From contig ML664161.1 in NCBI GenBank assembly GCA_007570785.1, positions 17,981,856 to 18,045,855 of the forward strand: a DNA stretch of 64,000 bases, written 5' to 3'. The notes under the pieces are model-generated. The model was not told where the DNA came from. It made no database searches and was given only the letters and a program-made list of their open reading frames with translations. This document shows, one piece after another, positions 10,176 to 21,560 of this stretch (the first letter of the stretch is position 1; every line of letters starts with the position of its first letter). This DNA is from Antilocapra americana. Lineage: Eukaryota; Chordata; Mammalia; Artiodactyla; Antilocapridae. The translations under genes were made by a program, and so were the position numbers.

Positions 10176-11744
10176 TCAACAGTGCAAGAATAATAAGGTA
10201 AATATCAGGGTTTAATGACATAGGGTCTTATACACAACCCAAGGTTGACAAAGGTTTGCCCTCATTATGTCATACAGTGATTGATTCTCTTGTCTTGAAT
10301 TTTACTGTAAGCCTTAGCCAAGGGAATTACCATTTTTCTTAATAATCAAAAACTTTTTATGGAATATCTCAATGATTTTATGGGATGCCATAGAGTATTA
10401 ATGTTAAGCATTTGGGAATGAGAGTTACTCAAGAGGCAGCAGAAATTAAAGAGTGCAGTTGTTGAGCCAAGCAAAGGTCAACTTACAGTTTGTGATGTAC
10501 CATATGCATCTGAAATAACTCAGGACGCTTAAAATGGAATACTGAGAACAGAAATATATAATTTATGGGAATTTATCCCATTCACATTGCAAACATTTAT
10601 TAAGCACCACGTGTCAGCATTTAAAGAATAAAAGCTGAGTACAGGAAATATAGAAATAACTATAGGAAATGATGCCTGTCCTGAGGATTTTATACAGTAT
10701 AGTCTGAGACAGAGAAATATATAGAACTCAGCATAAATCCAAACAAAACAATTTTAACCAAATGCTGTGGGAAAATAAAGTAGAAAGCATTGAATATAAA
10801 AGAACCGTCATTCTAGTGCAGGGAGCTGGGCAGGTTTTGCAGAAGTGAAATTTGTAGGTCCCATCTTTGTGTCCCATCTTTGTTTCCATGATGAAAGGAG
10901 GACAAGCATTCAATACCTTGGGGTATCATTAATCAAGGTGAGGATATATGGAAGAGTGCCAGTCTTCCAGGGATGGCAAGCTGTCTGGAGAGACTTGAAT
11001 ACAGGAGGTTGTGGGGAAGGAAGGAGTGGCAGATGAGCCTGGAAAGGCAAGTGTGGTCAGATGTTAAGAAGTGGAAAACCATGCTAAGTAAATAAATCAA
11101 GAAAGAATAACTGGGGGATAAGTTTCATGAAGTATATTCACTATTACGTATTCCACGTGGGGCTGCTAATAACTTCTTTGGACCAGAAGGCATCAAAACA
11201 TCCCAGAAAGGTTCCTGAACTTATATTGAGACAATAGGTAGATACAGTTCCTGTAGTCAACCACTGTCCTGAGTTTAAAAAAATAAAAATACAAACAAAC
11301 CAAAGAAAAAAATGAACACACTATCTTGTTAAAAATCTGCTTGTTTATTTCTCAATTGTAGTTCTATCCGATCTCAAAAACCTCTTAAGCAGAAATATAG
11401 TTTCTGCACTAAGGAAGGAAATTCCTGCATATGATACCTAATTATTATTAATTTCCAACAGTTATACTTCTAAGGAGTAACCAGCAAATAGGCTTTTTAC
11501 TCTTTAAAGTTCTCATGAACCAATCTACAATGTAATTTCTCCTGTTTACAAACTGGAGTATTCTAAAGATAACTGTAGAGCAAGCTTTTACATGTGTGTG
11601 CATGACAATTCCGGGCTACTTCTAAGCTCAACCTGTGAAGTAGGGATGCAATTTCCTCTCAGTTTATTGTCTTAAACTAAAAACATATCAAAATATCAAA
11701 GATCATAATACTTCTAATACACTTTGACTCAGCTTTCTAAAATT
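10176..11744. other. Unique DNA, with a small 13-bp duplication
   Basis: No exon or repeat family was recognised. GTCCCATCTTTGT occurs twice head to tail at 10858-10870 and 10871-10883. Short open frames (10728-10913 minus, 10845-11036 plus) overlap on opposite strands and have no recognisable domain. Confidence 0.5.
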
Positions 11745-12110
11745 TATCATTGAAATTTTTCATATATATATTCAAAGATTTAATTGCATGAATATTTTTG
11801 CCTTCAATAGCAAAAGGAGGGCAATCTAAATGTCCCATAAAATGGAATTAATTAAATTATGACACAGCTATATGACAATGAAATATTTTACAGCCTAATA
11901 AAAACATAGTATCCATTTTGCTCACAATATAGTGTTAAGTGAAAAAGCATATCACAAAATAGTCTGTACTATATAATCTTATTTTTATAAAAATTAATGC
12001 ATATGTATAGAAAAAGAATGATATTTATTTTTACATTATTCTTTGGCCTTTCTGTATCTTACTGAATAAATACACAGAAAACAATATTTCTTAAATAAAG
12101 GGAAAGTACT
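11745..12110 (+). mobile_element. Ancient L1 3' end (L1M type)
   Basis: Landmarks in order: 'aatagcaaaaggagggcaatctaaatgtccc', 'ttaaattatgacacagctatatgacaatgaaatatt', 'gtgttaagtgaaaaagcatatcac'. They match the ORF2 end and 3' UTR of old L1 families. The copy is heavily diverged and has no TSD. Confidence 0.65.
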
Positions 12111-13311
12111 TGAAATTTATTATTTTAATGGCATATCATGTCAGTAGACTTTTATTTTGAAGCTTAAAACATCAATGCATTTGTAACATTCAGTTGGTGG
12201 TTAAGGCATTTTTCAAAACAACTTTAATTCTTCACTTGTGTGAAACTCATAATAACAGTGAGAATGATATCGTCTAGGACCCCCAAAAGAAAAAGGATGA
12301 ATAGTTTAATTGTAGTTGAGAAGTGATTTTTTTCCCCCTATAACTGTATAGTCAGAATGATTCTTTTGGTCTTTTGGTTCAATCTGACAGTCCCAAGCTC
12401 TACATCTGTTGGCTGTATATGTGTGAACCACATGGAGTGAGTTTGGAAGAAGTCAAGGGTATAAAAGTGATGAAAAGGGACTTTCTGCTTGGATGGGTCT
12501 GCTTTTGAATGCTAGTACAACTGTGACAAGAAGGGAAATACCTTTGAAAGAAAGAATCAGGAAGCTACTTGGAAGAGAGAGAGAGGGATCTCTGTGGTTA
12601 GAAGGAAAGCTTTATAATAGCACGTTTTCATGCTAGAGATGAAAAAAATGGTTTTCCAAAGAGCAGAACTGAGATTATGAAATGACTGATGTGACTTTCA
12701 GTGTCCTGGGCTATGTGATGATCAGATGCAGGATGGCCAGTGTGTGGCACTGTGCTCAGCAGAACTTGGACTGGTCACCCACCCCTTGGCCAGGTGACTC
12801 AGATAAGAAACCTAAGACCTCTCTTGTGAAAATGATGGGGGAGATAGGGGAAGTAAGAGAAAGGCAGATCTTGAGCTATGTATGGGAAAACAATGGCATA
12901 AGAAAGAAGCACAGAAACATAATTTGATATGGTGTGATGATCAAACATAAGCCCTTAGGGAAAAGAGATGTAGTTTCTCCATCAGTCAACCTAATGAAAG
13001 ATGAGATAATACAGATGAAAGGTTAAGAGAGTCATGGCTATCATCATGACCACAGGAGCTACTTTTAAAGAAAGATACTGCAACCAGCGAACGCAGGAGT
13101 CCTCTTGCATGCTATGCCTGATTTAACATCCAAATGCACAGTTCTGACAGTTTTCAAGACTCTGTCCTCAGAAGCCTTCCGTGTCCTACGCACCCCCCTG
13201 TGCCTATGAAAGGAAGCTCAGATTTCTTGGCCTGGCTTTGGAAGTGTTCCCTGAACTAGATTCTGCCTCCTCCACAACTTAACCTCCCAGTGTTCTCTTT
13301 CACACACTCTG
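12111..13311. other. Unique DNA, no gene seen
   Basis: No repeat family or exon was recognised. An 81-codon frame at 12682-12927 shows no domain that I know. A short GA-rich run lies at 12570-12590. Confidence 0.5.
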
Positions 13312-13556
13312 TGCTCCAGCCAGGAAGCATCCCTAATCGCTCAGTGGGTAAAGAATCCTCCTCCAATCCAGAAGATGCAGGAGACACAGGTTCAATCCCT
13401 GGGTCAGGAAGATCCCCCAGAGAAGGAAATAGCAATCCCCTCCAGGATTTTTGCCTGTAAAACACCATGTACAGAGAAGCCTGGTGGGCTACAGTCCAAA
13501 GGATTGCAGAGAGTCAGACACTGAGCCACTAAGCACACACATACATGCTCCAGCCA
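13312..13556 (+). mobile_element. Bov-tA SINE with 11-bp TSD
   Basis: The tRNA-Glu-like head (cgctcagtgggtaaagaatc, ggttcaatccctgggtcagg) is followed by the Bov tail (gaaggaaatagcaa, ggtgggctacagtcc, gagtcagacactgagc). It is flanked by TGCTCCAGCCA at 13312-13322 and 13546-13556. The intact TSD indicates a relatively recent insertion. Confidence 0.92.
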
Positions 13557-13738
13557 AATAAGATTATGCACTGACCATAGTCTGCCTTTCCCTGTTTCCC
13601 ACTTTCACAATCATTGTTTTCTCTACTTCTTCCTCGTTGTTAGATAGCTATGCTCAACTATGCTTCAAGGTCTCATCTCAAGTGCCATTTGATCCTTTCC
13701 ACTGTCACAAATAACTTCTTCCAATGCCAAACTTCCTC
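13557..13738 (+). mobile_element. Possible L2 fragment
   Basis: The 'caaggtctcatctcaagtgcc' and 'aataacttcttccaatgcc' segments resemble the L2 3' region (consensus phrase 'tctcagctcaaatgtcacctcc...gaagccttccc'). The right side is cut by a BovB. Weak similarity only. Confidence 0.35.
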
Positions 13739-14600
13739 TTAGTTCAGTTCAGTTCAGTCGCTTAGTCGTGTCCAATTCTTTGTGACCTCATGGACTGCAG
13801 CACATCAAGGACCCCTGTCCATCACTAGCTCCCGGAGTTTACTCAAACTCATGTCCGTTGAGTCAGTGATGCCATCCTACCATCTTATCCTCTGTCATCC
13901 CCTTCTCCCACCTTCAACCTTTCCCAGCATGACAGTCTTTTCAAATGAGTCAGTTCTTTGCATCAGGTGGCCAAAGGATTGGAGCTTCAACTTCAGCATC
14001 AGTCCTTCTGATGAATATTCAAGACTGATTTCCTTTAGGATGGGCTGGTTGGATCTCCTTGCAGTCCAAGGGACTCTTTAAGAGTCTTCTCCAACACCAC
14101 AGTTCAAAAACATCAATTCTTCGGCACTCAGCTTTCTTTATAGTCCAACTCTCACATCCATACATGACTACTGGAAAAACCATAGCCTTGACTAGACGGA
14201 CCTTTGTTGGCAAAGTAATCTCTGGTTTGTAATATGCTGTCTAGGTTAGTCATAACTTTTCTTCCAAGGAACAAGTGTCTTTTAATTTCATGGCTGCAGT
14301 CACCATCTGCAGTGATTTGGGAGCCCCCCAAAATTAAGTCTGTCACCATTTCCACTCTTTCCCCATCTATTTCCCATGAAGTGATGGGACCAGATGCCAT
14401 GATCTTAGTTTTCTAAATGTTGAACTTTAAGCCAACTTTTCACTCTCCTCTTTCACTTTCATCAAGATGCTCTCTAGTTCTTCTTTGCCTTCTGCTGTAA
14501 GTGTGGTGTTATCTGCATATCTGAGGTTATTGATATTTCTCCCAGCAATCTTGATTCCAGCTTGTGCTCCATTCAGTCCAGCATTTCTCTCAGGCTCTTT
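13739..14600 (-). mobile_element. BovB LINE 3' fragment
   Basis: The left edge is the antisense BovB terminus with tandem 'agttc' units (agttcagttcagttcagtcg). The element then runs through antisense C-terminal coding sequence to about 14595, where BovB similarity stops. The reverse transcriptase active-site codons at 14508-14519 read Tyr-Ala-Asp-Asn instead of Tyr-Ala-Asp-Asp, so this copy lost a catalytic aspartate as well as its 5' two thirds. Confidence 0.9.
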
Positions 14601-15079
14601 CTATTCAATTTAACCAGAATTTATTAATTACACATGTATGAGATACTCTACTGGATACCAGAAATACCTCTACACGTGTATACAAACTTTGTGTCCTCAA
14701 GAAACTAACAGTATAAATACAATAATGAGACTATATAATAATTCATTGTGAATCAGTGTTAAAAATTCAAGAAGAGAATCATATACTAAGTATACCACCA
14801 GTGTCCCAAACGAGAGATAAGTCCCCGTCTCAGTAAATGGCCCCACCATTCACCCAATTGCTTAAGCCAAAGACTGCGGTGGTCATCTCAGAGTCCTTTT
14901 AACCCCACAGCCTCCACATCCAGTCTGTCACAAGCCTGTAAACCCCCATTTCAATGCATATTCCAAATACATTCACTCTGCTCCTTTTCTACTACTACCA
15001 TCATTTTTCCCCCTATCAGTCTCCTTGTGAGTATCTCTGCTTCCAGTCTTGCCTTCCTGCAAGACTGGAAGAGAAATCA
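14601..15079. other. Unique or unassigned ancient repeat DNA
   Basis: The 14610-14720 stretch ('gatactctactggataccag', 'gtcctcaagaaactaacag') faintly resembles the antisense L2 3' end. The rest is unassigned. A self-complementary 16-base pair, 'ttccagtcttgccttc' and 'gcaagactggaa', lies at about 15042-15070. No gene was seen. Confidence 0.35.
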
Positions 15080-15660
15080 GGGTGAGCTTTCTACAACATT
15101 GATTGAATCATAGCCCTTTTCTGTTTATAACTTATTGTAGTGGTTCCTAGCTACACATAAAATCAAAACTTCTTTCCATAGCTTATGAAGTCTACATGAT
15201 CCAACCTCTGTTCCCCTTACTACCTTTCTCATCCTCTCCACTTTTTTTTTTCCCATTCATTCTGCCCCCATTTCTGTCCTCAGATACAAATTTGTTCTAA
15301 TTTTGGCATCTTCACATTGTCTGTTACTCCTGCCTGGAGCACTCTTCCTTCAGATCCCCTCATAGCTCTTCCCATTATTTGTTACTAGTAATGAAGACTT
15401 ATACTCCCCCATCACTTAAAGGTCACTTTCTTGATCATCCTACTTTAAGTAGATGACAATGATGACTAATATCACTACTATTATATCCCTGTGTTTGTGT
15501 CTTTTATAAAAATTTTGAAATTCAAAATTATCTTTATTTACTTATTTATGATCTCTCTCTCTCACTACAAGGCAAGAAACTATTTATTTCACTTCTGCCT
15601 CTCAACAAAGCTTAGCATCATCCCTGGCACCTTATAGGTACACAATAATTATTTTTGAAT
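15080..15660 (+). mobile_element. L2 LINE 3' region
   Basis: The order of blocks follows L2: 'taaaatcaaaacttctttccatagcttatgaagtctacatgatcc', 'actcctgcctggagcactcttccttcagatc', 'aaaggtcactttcttgatcatcc', 'gcaagaaactatttatttcac', and finally 'atccctggcaccttataggtacacaataat'. Diverged and interrupted by a T-run at about 15241-15253. Confidence 0.7.
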
Positions 15661-15925
15661 AACATAACTCCAGTTAACATTTATATTATACCTATGGTGT
15701 CCCAAGTGCTGTTCTAACACTTTATAGAAATTAACTTAATCTGTACAACAATGTTACAAGATAGATTAGATACTACTATCATCTTTATTTTATAGGCAAG
15801 AAATAGATACTCCAAGGGGCTAAGTAACTTGTCCAAAGTTATACAACTCCTGAAGTGTCAGAACTAGGATGCCAAACCTGAGTCTAACTTTAGAGCATTT
15901 ACTCCTAATGTCTACACAATATCAC
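15661..15925 (-). mobile_element. MIR SINE
   Basis: The reverse complement of the MIR core is clear: 'actatcatctttattttataggcaagaaatagatactccaaggggctaagtaacttgtccaaagttatacaactcctgaagtg'. Flanking blocks also follow the MIR order. Confidence 0.75.
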
Positions 15926-16177
15926 TTCTGCAAATGAACTCAGTGTTGAACTTTGCTTATGTGGAAAGGATAATTACTCTGAGAAGAAAATGCTCTGATG
16001 CAGTTTTGAAGGGCAACTAAAAGTCTGCCAGAGAATAAAGGACGGAAAGGCATTCTAAGTTGAGGCAAGAGTGCATTCAAAAGTTTGTATTTTGTAAAAT
16101 CATTTGTATATATCTTTTCATACCTGCATATACTTTACATTTCAAATAATACTTATGTACCTACATGCCCTGAGTGA

Positions 16178-16536
16178 TGCACATATATGTTAGCTTTTGT
16201 TTATTTATGGCTGTGCTGGATGTTCATTGCTGCATATGAGCTTTCTCTAGTTGAGGTAAGTGGGGGCTACTCTTTGTTGTAGAGTGTGAGCTTCTCATTG
16301 TGGTGGCTTCTCTTGTTGCAAGCATGAGCTCTAGGTGCACAGGTTTCAGTAGTTAATGGCATGTGGGCTCAGCAGTTGCAGCAATAGGCTCTGAAGTGCA
16401 GGCTCAGTAGTTCTGATACACAGATTTAGTTGCTTCATGGCATATGAAATCTTCCTGGACCAGGGATTGAACCCATGTCCCCTGCAGTGGTAGGAGGATT
16501 CTTAACCACAGGACCACCAGTGAAGCTGCATATGTA
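16178..16536 (-). mobile_element. CHR-type cetartiodactyl tRNA-Glu SINE, long form
   Basis: The block is the reverse complement of the long artiodactyl tRNA-Glu SINE: 'ggctactctttgttgtag', 'gcttctcattgtggtggcttctcttgttgc', 'gctctaggtgcacagg', then the head 'ccagggattgaacccatgtcccctgcagtgg' and 'ttcttaaccacaggaccacc'. Candidate imperfect TSDs are TGCACATATATGT (16178-16190) and TGCATATGTA (16527-16536). The exact subfamily name is uncertain. Confidence 0.75.
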
Positions 16537-16540
16537 TTCG

Positions 16541-16899
16541 TTTTTAACATTTTTTTCTGGAAGGGGCTTTGGACAAGAATCTAGAAAAATCTGTGTTCTA
16601 TCCCCTAGCATTCTAGCATTTTAAATTTCTATGGCCTCTTAAATGCATTCTCATCCTCAGTTTTCTTACTAGTAGAAGGGGAATGATAATCCTACATTTG
16701 GAGATGCTGGGAGTCCTGAAGGAGCTCATGGATGTAAAAGATGAGTGAAGACCATAACAGGCAAAGAGAAACTTTATGTTCTCTCCCTCACGTAACTTAG
16801 TTTAATAATTACAATAGTTTTCACCCATCTGTGAGATCTCTAGTTTTGTTCTGACATTTATACCTTTTCTATTTTCCCCTTCATCAGTCATACTTCCTC
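16541..16899. other. Unique DNA, nothing recognised
   Basis: Short stretch between a CHR-type SINE and an old antisense L1. No frame or RNA gene was recognised. Confidence 0.45.
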
Positions 16900-18530
16900 T
16901 ATAAATTTTTCTTTTCTAGTATCTAGAGGTAAATGTCTGTATCTGTTATGTCGAGTTTGGCTCTAAATGACCCTCAAAGCATAGCTTTAACTGTATTCCA
17001 CAAATTTTGATATGTAGATTTTCATTATCATTGAATTCAAATATTTTCTAATGTGCAGAATGGTGTTTTTCTTTGACACCCCTTGAATATTTAAGAGTTT
17101 ATTATTTAATTCCTAAATCTGTGGGGTTTTAAACTTTGTTGTTATTGGTATCTAATACATTTCCACTGGGTTTCCCAGGTGGCGCTAGTGGTCAAGGACC
17201 CACCTACCAATGCAGGAGACATAAGAGACACAGGTTCAATCCCTGGGTCAGGAATATCCGCTGGAAGAGGGCATGGCAACCCAATGTAGTATTCTTGCCT
17301 AGAGAATCTCTTGGACAGAGGAGCCTGGCAGGCTACAGTCCATGGGGTCACAGAGTTGAACACAACTGAAGTGACTTAGCATACATGTATATATTTCCAC
17401 TATGGCCACAGAAAATGCTCTGAATTAATCTTTTGAAATTTTTTGTGACTTGGTTTATAGTTTGGCTCATATCAATTTGGATAAATATTCCACATCCACT
17501 AAAAAGAAAGCAGTATAGGGTGAAGTGTCCAGTTTTTTACTTGTGCTGTTTAAATCTTTCATATTCATATCATTTTTTGGTCTGCTTGTTTCATCAGTTA
17601 TTGAGAGAGGTATATTAAAACTTTCAACATGATTGTGGACTTGTCTCTGTCTTCTTTTAATTCTGTCCATTTTTCCTTTGTATATTTTAAATCTCTCTCA
17701 TTTGGAGCCTGCAGTCAGAAATTTTAATCTTCTTGTTGAGTTGAAACTTTTATCATGAAACGTATAAATGTACCAATGTGCTATCTTTTAATTTTGTCTG
17801 AGAATGCCCTCATTTCTGAAAGATTTACTCACTGAGTATAGAATTCTAGGTTGACAATTATGCTCTTTCAGTGCCTTGAAAACATAATTCCTTTGTACTT
17901 TGATTTACATTGTTTCTTTTGAGAAAATATATTATTCTTGCTTCTTTGAAAGTAATGTTTCTTTTTGTCTCTCTGCTTTTACGATTTTTCTCTTAATTTT
18001 GGTTTTCAGTTTCAGTATTATGTGCTTAGCAGTGGTTGTCTGTAGCTGTTCTGTGTAGGGTCTGCCATGCTTCTTTAAAATGTGGTTTGATATCTTTCAG
18101 CTGTTTGGGAGGTTCCCTCCCATTATCTCTTCAACTAGTGCTTCTTTCTGTCTACAAAGATATCAGATATGCCTCTGCTACTTTTTTTTTCTGTATTTTC
18201 ATTGTTTTGTCTATGCTTGTCTGATGCTTCTTCCTGAACTATGTTCTGCTTCATAAATTCTTTCCTAAACTGTGTCTAACTGGCTGTTGAATTCAGTTAT
18301 TCTTTTATTTTTAGAATTTTTATTTCATTCTTTTTTTATAACTTTCAACTTCCTGTTGAGGTTCTCTTCCTTGCCTTGCCTTTTAGTTCCTTGGACATAT
18401 GAAATAGTTATTTTTAAACCTATGTCTGATAATTCCATTATCTCCTGTGTATTATTTTCTAGTACCTGCTTTCCCTTTTCCTTCCATTTTATTATTTTAC
18501 AGATATGTTGAGGCTTTGGATAATAGTATT
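16900..18530 (-). mobile_element. Ancient L1 (L1M), antisense
   Basis: T-rich sequence with landmarks of antisense L1M: 'catagctttaactgtattccacaaattttgatatgtag', 'ttattgagagaggtatattaaaactttcaacatgattgtgg', 'agaattctaggttgacaatt', 'attatctcttcaactagtgcttc' and 'cctatgtctgataattccattatctcc'. It is split by a Bov-tA at 17168-17392. The age is consistent with the strong divergence. Confidence 0.7.
17159..17401 (+). mobile_element. Bov-tA SINE inside old L1, 9-bp TSD
   Basis: Complete Bov-tA: head 'gggtttcccaggtggcgctagtgg', B-box 'ggttcaatccctgggtcagg', tail 'ggctacagtccatggggtcacagag' and 'gaagtgacttagcatac'. ATTTCCACT flanks it at 17159-17167 and 17393-17401. The L1 reading continues across the site. 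Confidence 0.9.
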
Positions 18531-18543
18531 TTTCTCTAAAGGG

Positions 18544-18790
18544 GATTTACAGTGTGTGCATGCTAAGTCGCTTCAATCATGTCTGCCTCTTTGCAAGCCA
18601 ACCCTATGGACTGTAGCCCACCAGGCTCCTCTGTACAAGGAATTCTCCAGACAAGAATGATGGAGTGGGTTGCTATTCCCTCCTCCAGGAGATCTTCCTG
18701 ACCCAGGGAATGAACCAACATCTTTGTGTCTCCTACACTGGCAGGCACATTCTTTACCACTAGTGCTACCTGGGAAGCCCCAGATTTACA
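18544..18790 (-). mobile_element. Bov-tA SINE with 8-bp TSD
   Basis: Reverse-complement Bov-tA running from the tail (gctaagtcgcttcaatcatg) to the head (ctttaccactagtgctacctgggaagcccc). GATTTACA is duplicated at 18544-18551 and 18783-18790. Confidence 0.9.
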
Positions 18791-19644
18791 CTGGTTTCTG
18801 GTAAAAAAGAAAAAAAAAAAGACAGGCTTGGACCACTGCCAATCTTAAGATTATCTTAATCCAAAATCTGGGCTTTAATTCTCGTAAGGTATAGTAAGCC
18901 TAGGCTACCCATGAGCTTGGGCAGGGGAAGGGGTGCTCATGAACCTTGCAAGTTATCTTCCTATATAAGGAATGCTACTGAACTTTCTGAGAAGCTGGCC
19001 AGAGTGTCTGGGCAGCTGCTCTACTTGCCAGAAGTCACCTTCATGTCAGGGGGAAGGATGTCTGAAATACATAAGAGTACTCACTGAGCAGCACCACAGC
19101 AAGGAGGAGTAAGAACACACTCAAACCAAGTAGGAGAGACGTTTAAAACTGCTCATTCCCACATTATATTATTAAAGAACTGAAAAGACACTTCTAACAT
19201 TAGTGGAATAGACCAATAAAATATACTTATAAAGCAGTTTTATATAGAGTTAAAGTAATTTGGTCCTACACACAGCAATGTAGACTTATCTCAAAATATA
19301 ATTTTTAGTGAAAATTGCAGAAGTATTATAAAGTAACTTTTAAAATACACAAAGCCATACAAATGTGATATATACACAGGAATGTATCAAGTTCAGGATG
19401 TTGGCTATGTTTGGGAAAAGTAAGGAGAGAATAGGATTGGAAAGAGACACACAGAATTTAATTATTTCAATAATATTTTATTACATCTTAAAAGAGCTTA
19501 TCAAATGGAAAATGACTAAATCGAGTAATGTGTACCCATAGCTTTAAAATATTCTTCTTTGTTTCTATATGTTTGTCATTTTATAAGATGTTTTTTATGA
19601 GACAGGATGGGTGGAGTCTCTATTATCTGTCTGTCACAGAAGAT
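18791..19644. other. Unique DNA, no gene seen
   Basis: An A-rich run (18803-18821) is followed by sequence without recognisable repeats or exons. Confidence 0.5.
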
Positions 19645-19686
19645 ATTTCATAAGTGGTCATTTCATAAGTGGTCATTTCATAAGTG
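19645..19686. repeat. 15-bp tandem repeat, 2.8 copies
   Basis: ATTTCATAAGTGGTC is repeated at 19645-19659 and 19660-19674, with a partial third unit at 19675-19686. The copies are identical. It gives an apparent SGHFI repeat in one frame, which is not a protein domain. Confidence 0.9.
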
Positions 19687-19746
19687 TTTCAAGAAGGCCA
19701 TTCCACAGAGATGACTGTAATTTGAGACTTTCCCAATCTGCGCTCT

Positions 19747-20010
19747 TTGTTGTTGCTGTTCAGTCGCTCCGTCATGTCCAACTCTTTGTGACTCCATGGG
19801 CTGCAGCACATCAGGCTTCCCTGTCCTTGACCATTTCCCAGAGTTTGCTTAAACTCATGTCCATTGAGTCCGTGATGCCATCCAACCATCTCATCCTCTG
19901 TCACCCCTTTTTCCTCCTGCCCTCAATCTTTCCCAGCATCAGGGTCTTTTCCAGTGAGTCAGCTCTTCTCATCAGGTGGCCAAAGTACTGGAGCTTCAGC
20001 ATCAGTACAC
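19747..20010 (-). mobile_element. BovB 3' terminal fragment
   Basis: Antisense BovB terminus: 'gttgctgttcagtcgctccgtcatg', 'actctttgtgactccatggg', 'cccagagtttgcttaaactcatgtccattgagtc', 'gcatcagggtcttttcc'. About 260 bp; the 5' boundary is blurred. It accounts for most of the long plus-strand frame that spans 19611-20078. Confidence 0.85.
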
Positions 20011-21059
20011 TCTGTGCTCTGGACGATTCCAGTAGACATTCAGTGAGGGGAAAAAAGAAAAACTTCCTGCTTAAATAAGATGACTCTTGACTGGTTATAA
20101 TATATACTGGCATATTATGAAAGACAGGGGAATTTTTTAAAAAAAAATCTATTTAACCCAAACTTTCTTGGCCCCAGATTTTTCTTCTGTGTGATACTCA
20201 TTGATATCTTACTGAACCCTATTCTATGCAGCACAGAGAAATGCTGATCTGCTAAAATAAACTGTGGTTATAACATGCATAATTCAAGCTGTAAATTTAA
20301 GAGACAAAATTATGCTATTAAAGAAATTATCCCTTTGTTTAAGTTGAGTATGATTTCTCAAGTGATGAACACAGTTCTCCCAGGATTTGATATTACAGCC
20401 ATACCTTATCAACCCATTTGTGATACCTTAGTTCAAGGCTTGATTTTCAACTGAAGCATCATTTATAGTAGAAAATATTACAAAGGAAAAGTGGTGTGAC
20501 CTATATGTCCATTCCAATCCCACCAATTTTCCTGATTCTACACAAGCTCAATCAGTTGTAACACCCTTTAATTATCCACTAAAATAGTCGTTTTCCAGTT
20601 CAAAGCATTCAAAACCTACAAAAGCTTATGTTTGGGGCAGTGATTGACAGTACTCTTTGGGGGTGGGACCAGAGAAATGCAGCTAATTCTTCACTATTTC
20701 TTCTTATGGATGTTCTCATTATTGAAAAGCACAAACTCAGATTCTGTAAATACTACTTGTCTAGTCAAAGTGTTTGATTCTTAAGTGAATCAAGGAATGC
20801 ATAAAAGCAATCTAAATGAAAATATACCATCAGGTCACTTGCTGGAACCATTTTATGTAATTTGCAGACCTCACTATTTGTCGGTTTTTCTATAAACACA
20901 TAAATTTCAGTATAATCTTAATTTGTAAAATAGAAAGAAAGGCTTGCCAGGGATGACTTATTCAACAGTTGAAAATTGGCACTACATTTAAGCATTGAGA
21001 AAGGATTATTCTCCTTTAAAGTTCTTTCATATAAGCAGTTTGACTCTCTCTGGTATCAC

Positions 21060-21330
21060 AAAAATGTTTATTCATTCATTCCCTTACTCAACAAAGGTTT
21101 GCTTTTTTAACATGCCAGGCATTAAACAGCTTTAAGCTAATTTTGGCCAAATCAACTCCTCTATAAAAAGGATCAGTGAGATAACAGAAAAAGCTTTATG
21201 ACCTTGGAATGGCATTATCCCTTTATTCAATAAATTTTTGAGTACCTACTATGTGCCATACATTTTTCAAGCACTGAGATTATAACAGAGATGAACAAAA
21301 AAGACAGTTTTTTACCAGTCTATTTATTGA
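21060..21330 (-). mobile_element. L2 3' end fragments
   Basis: 'attcattcattcccttactcaacaaaggtttg', later 'attcaataaatttttgagtacctactatgtgccatacatttttcaagcactgagattataacagagatgaacaaaa', match the reverse complement of the L2 terminus with its ATTC-rich tail. Possibly two adjacent pieces. Confidence 0.6.
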
Positions 21331-21414
21331 TTAAGAGAGATATTAGTCAAGTAATCATGATAAAGTATAATGATTATGACTACATGGGAAATACAGGCTG
21401 ATCTTTGAGAAGTT

Positions 21415-21560
21415 CATTTATTGACCCTTGTTCATTTATTTAGCAAATATTTTTATTATTTAATATGTACTAGTCATTGTTCTAGGAACTGCTGGTCAGC
21501 AAGAAACAAATCAAAATACCTGTTCTCAAGGAGCTTCTGTTCTCATGGAGGTCAAATCTA
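21415..21560 (-). mobile_element. L2 3' end fragment
   Basis: 'ttatttagcaaatatttttattatttaatatgtactagtcattgttctaggaactgctgg' and 'ctgttctcaaggagcttctgttctcatgg' follow the antisense L2 3' end. Confidence 0.6.

Noticed and set aside
19611..20078. 155-codon plus-strand open frame
   Set aside because: It is built from the 15-bp tandem repeat followed by antisense BovB sequence, with no host protein similarity.
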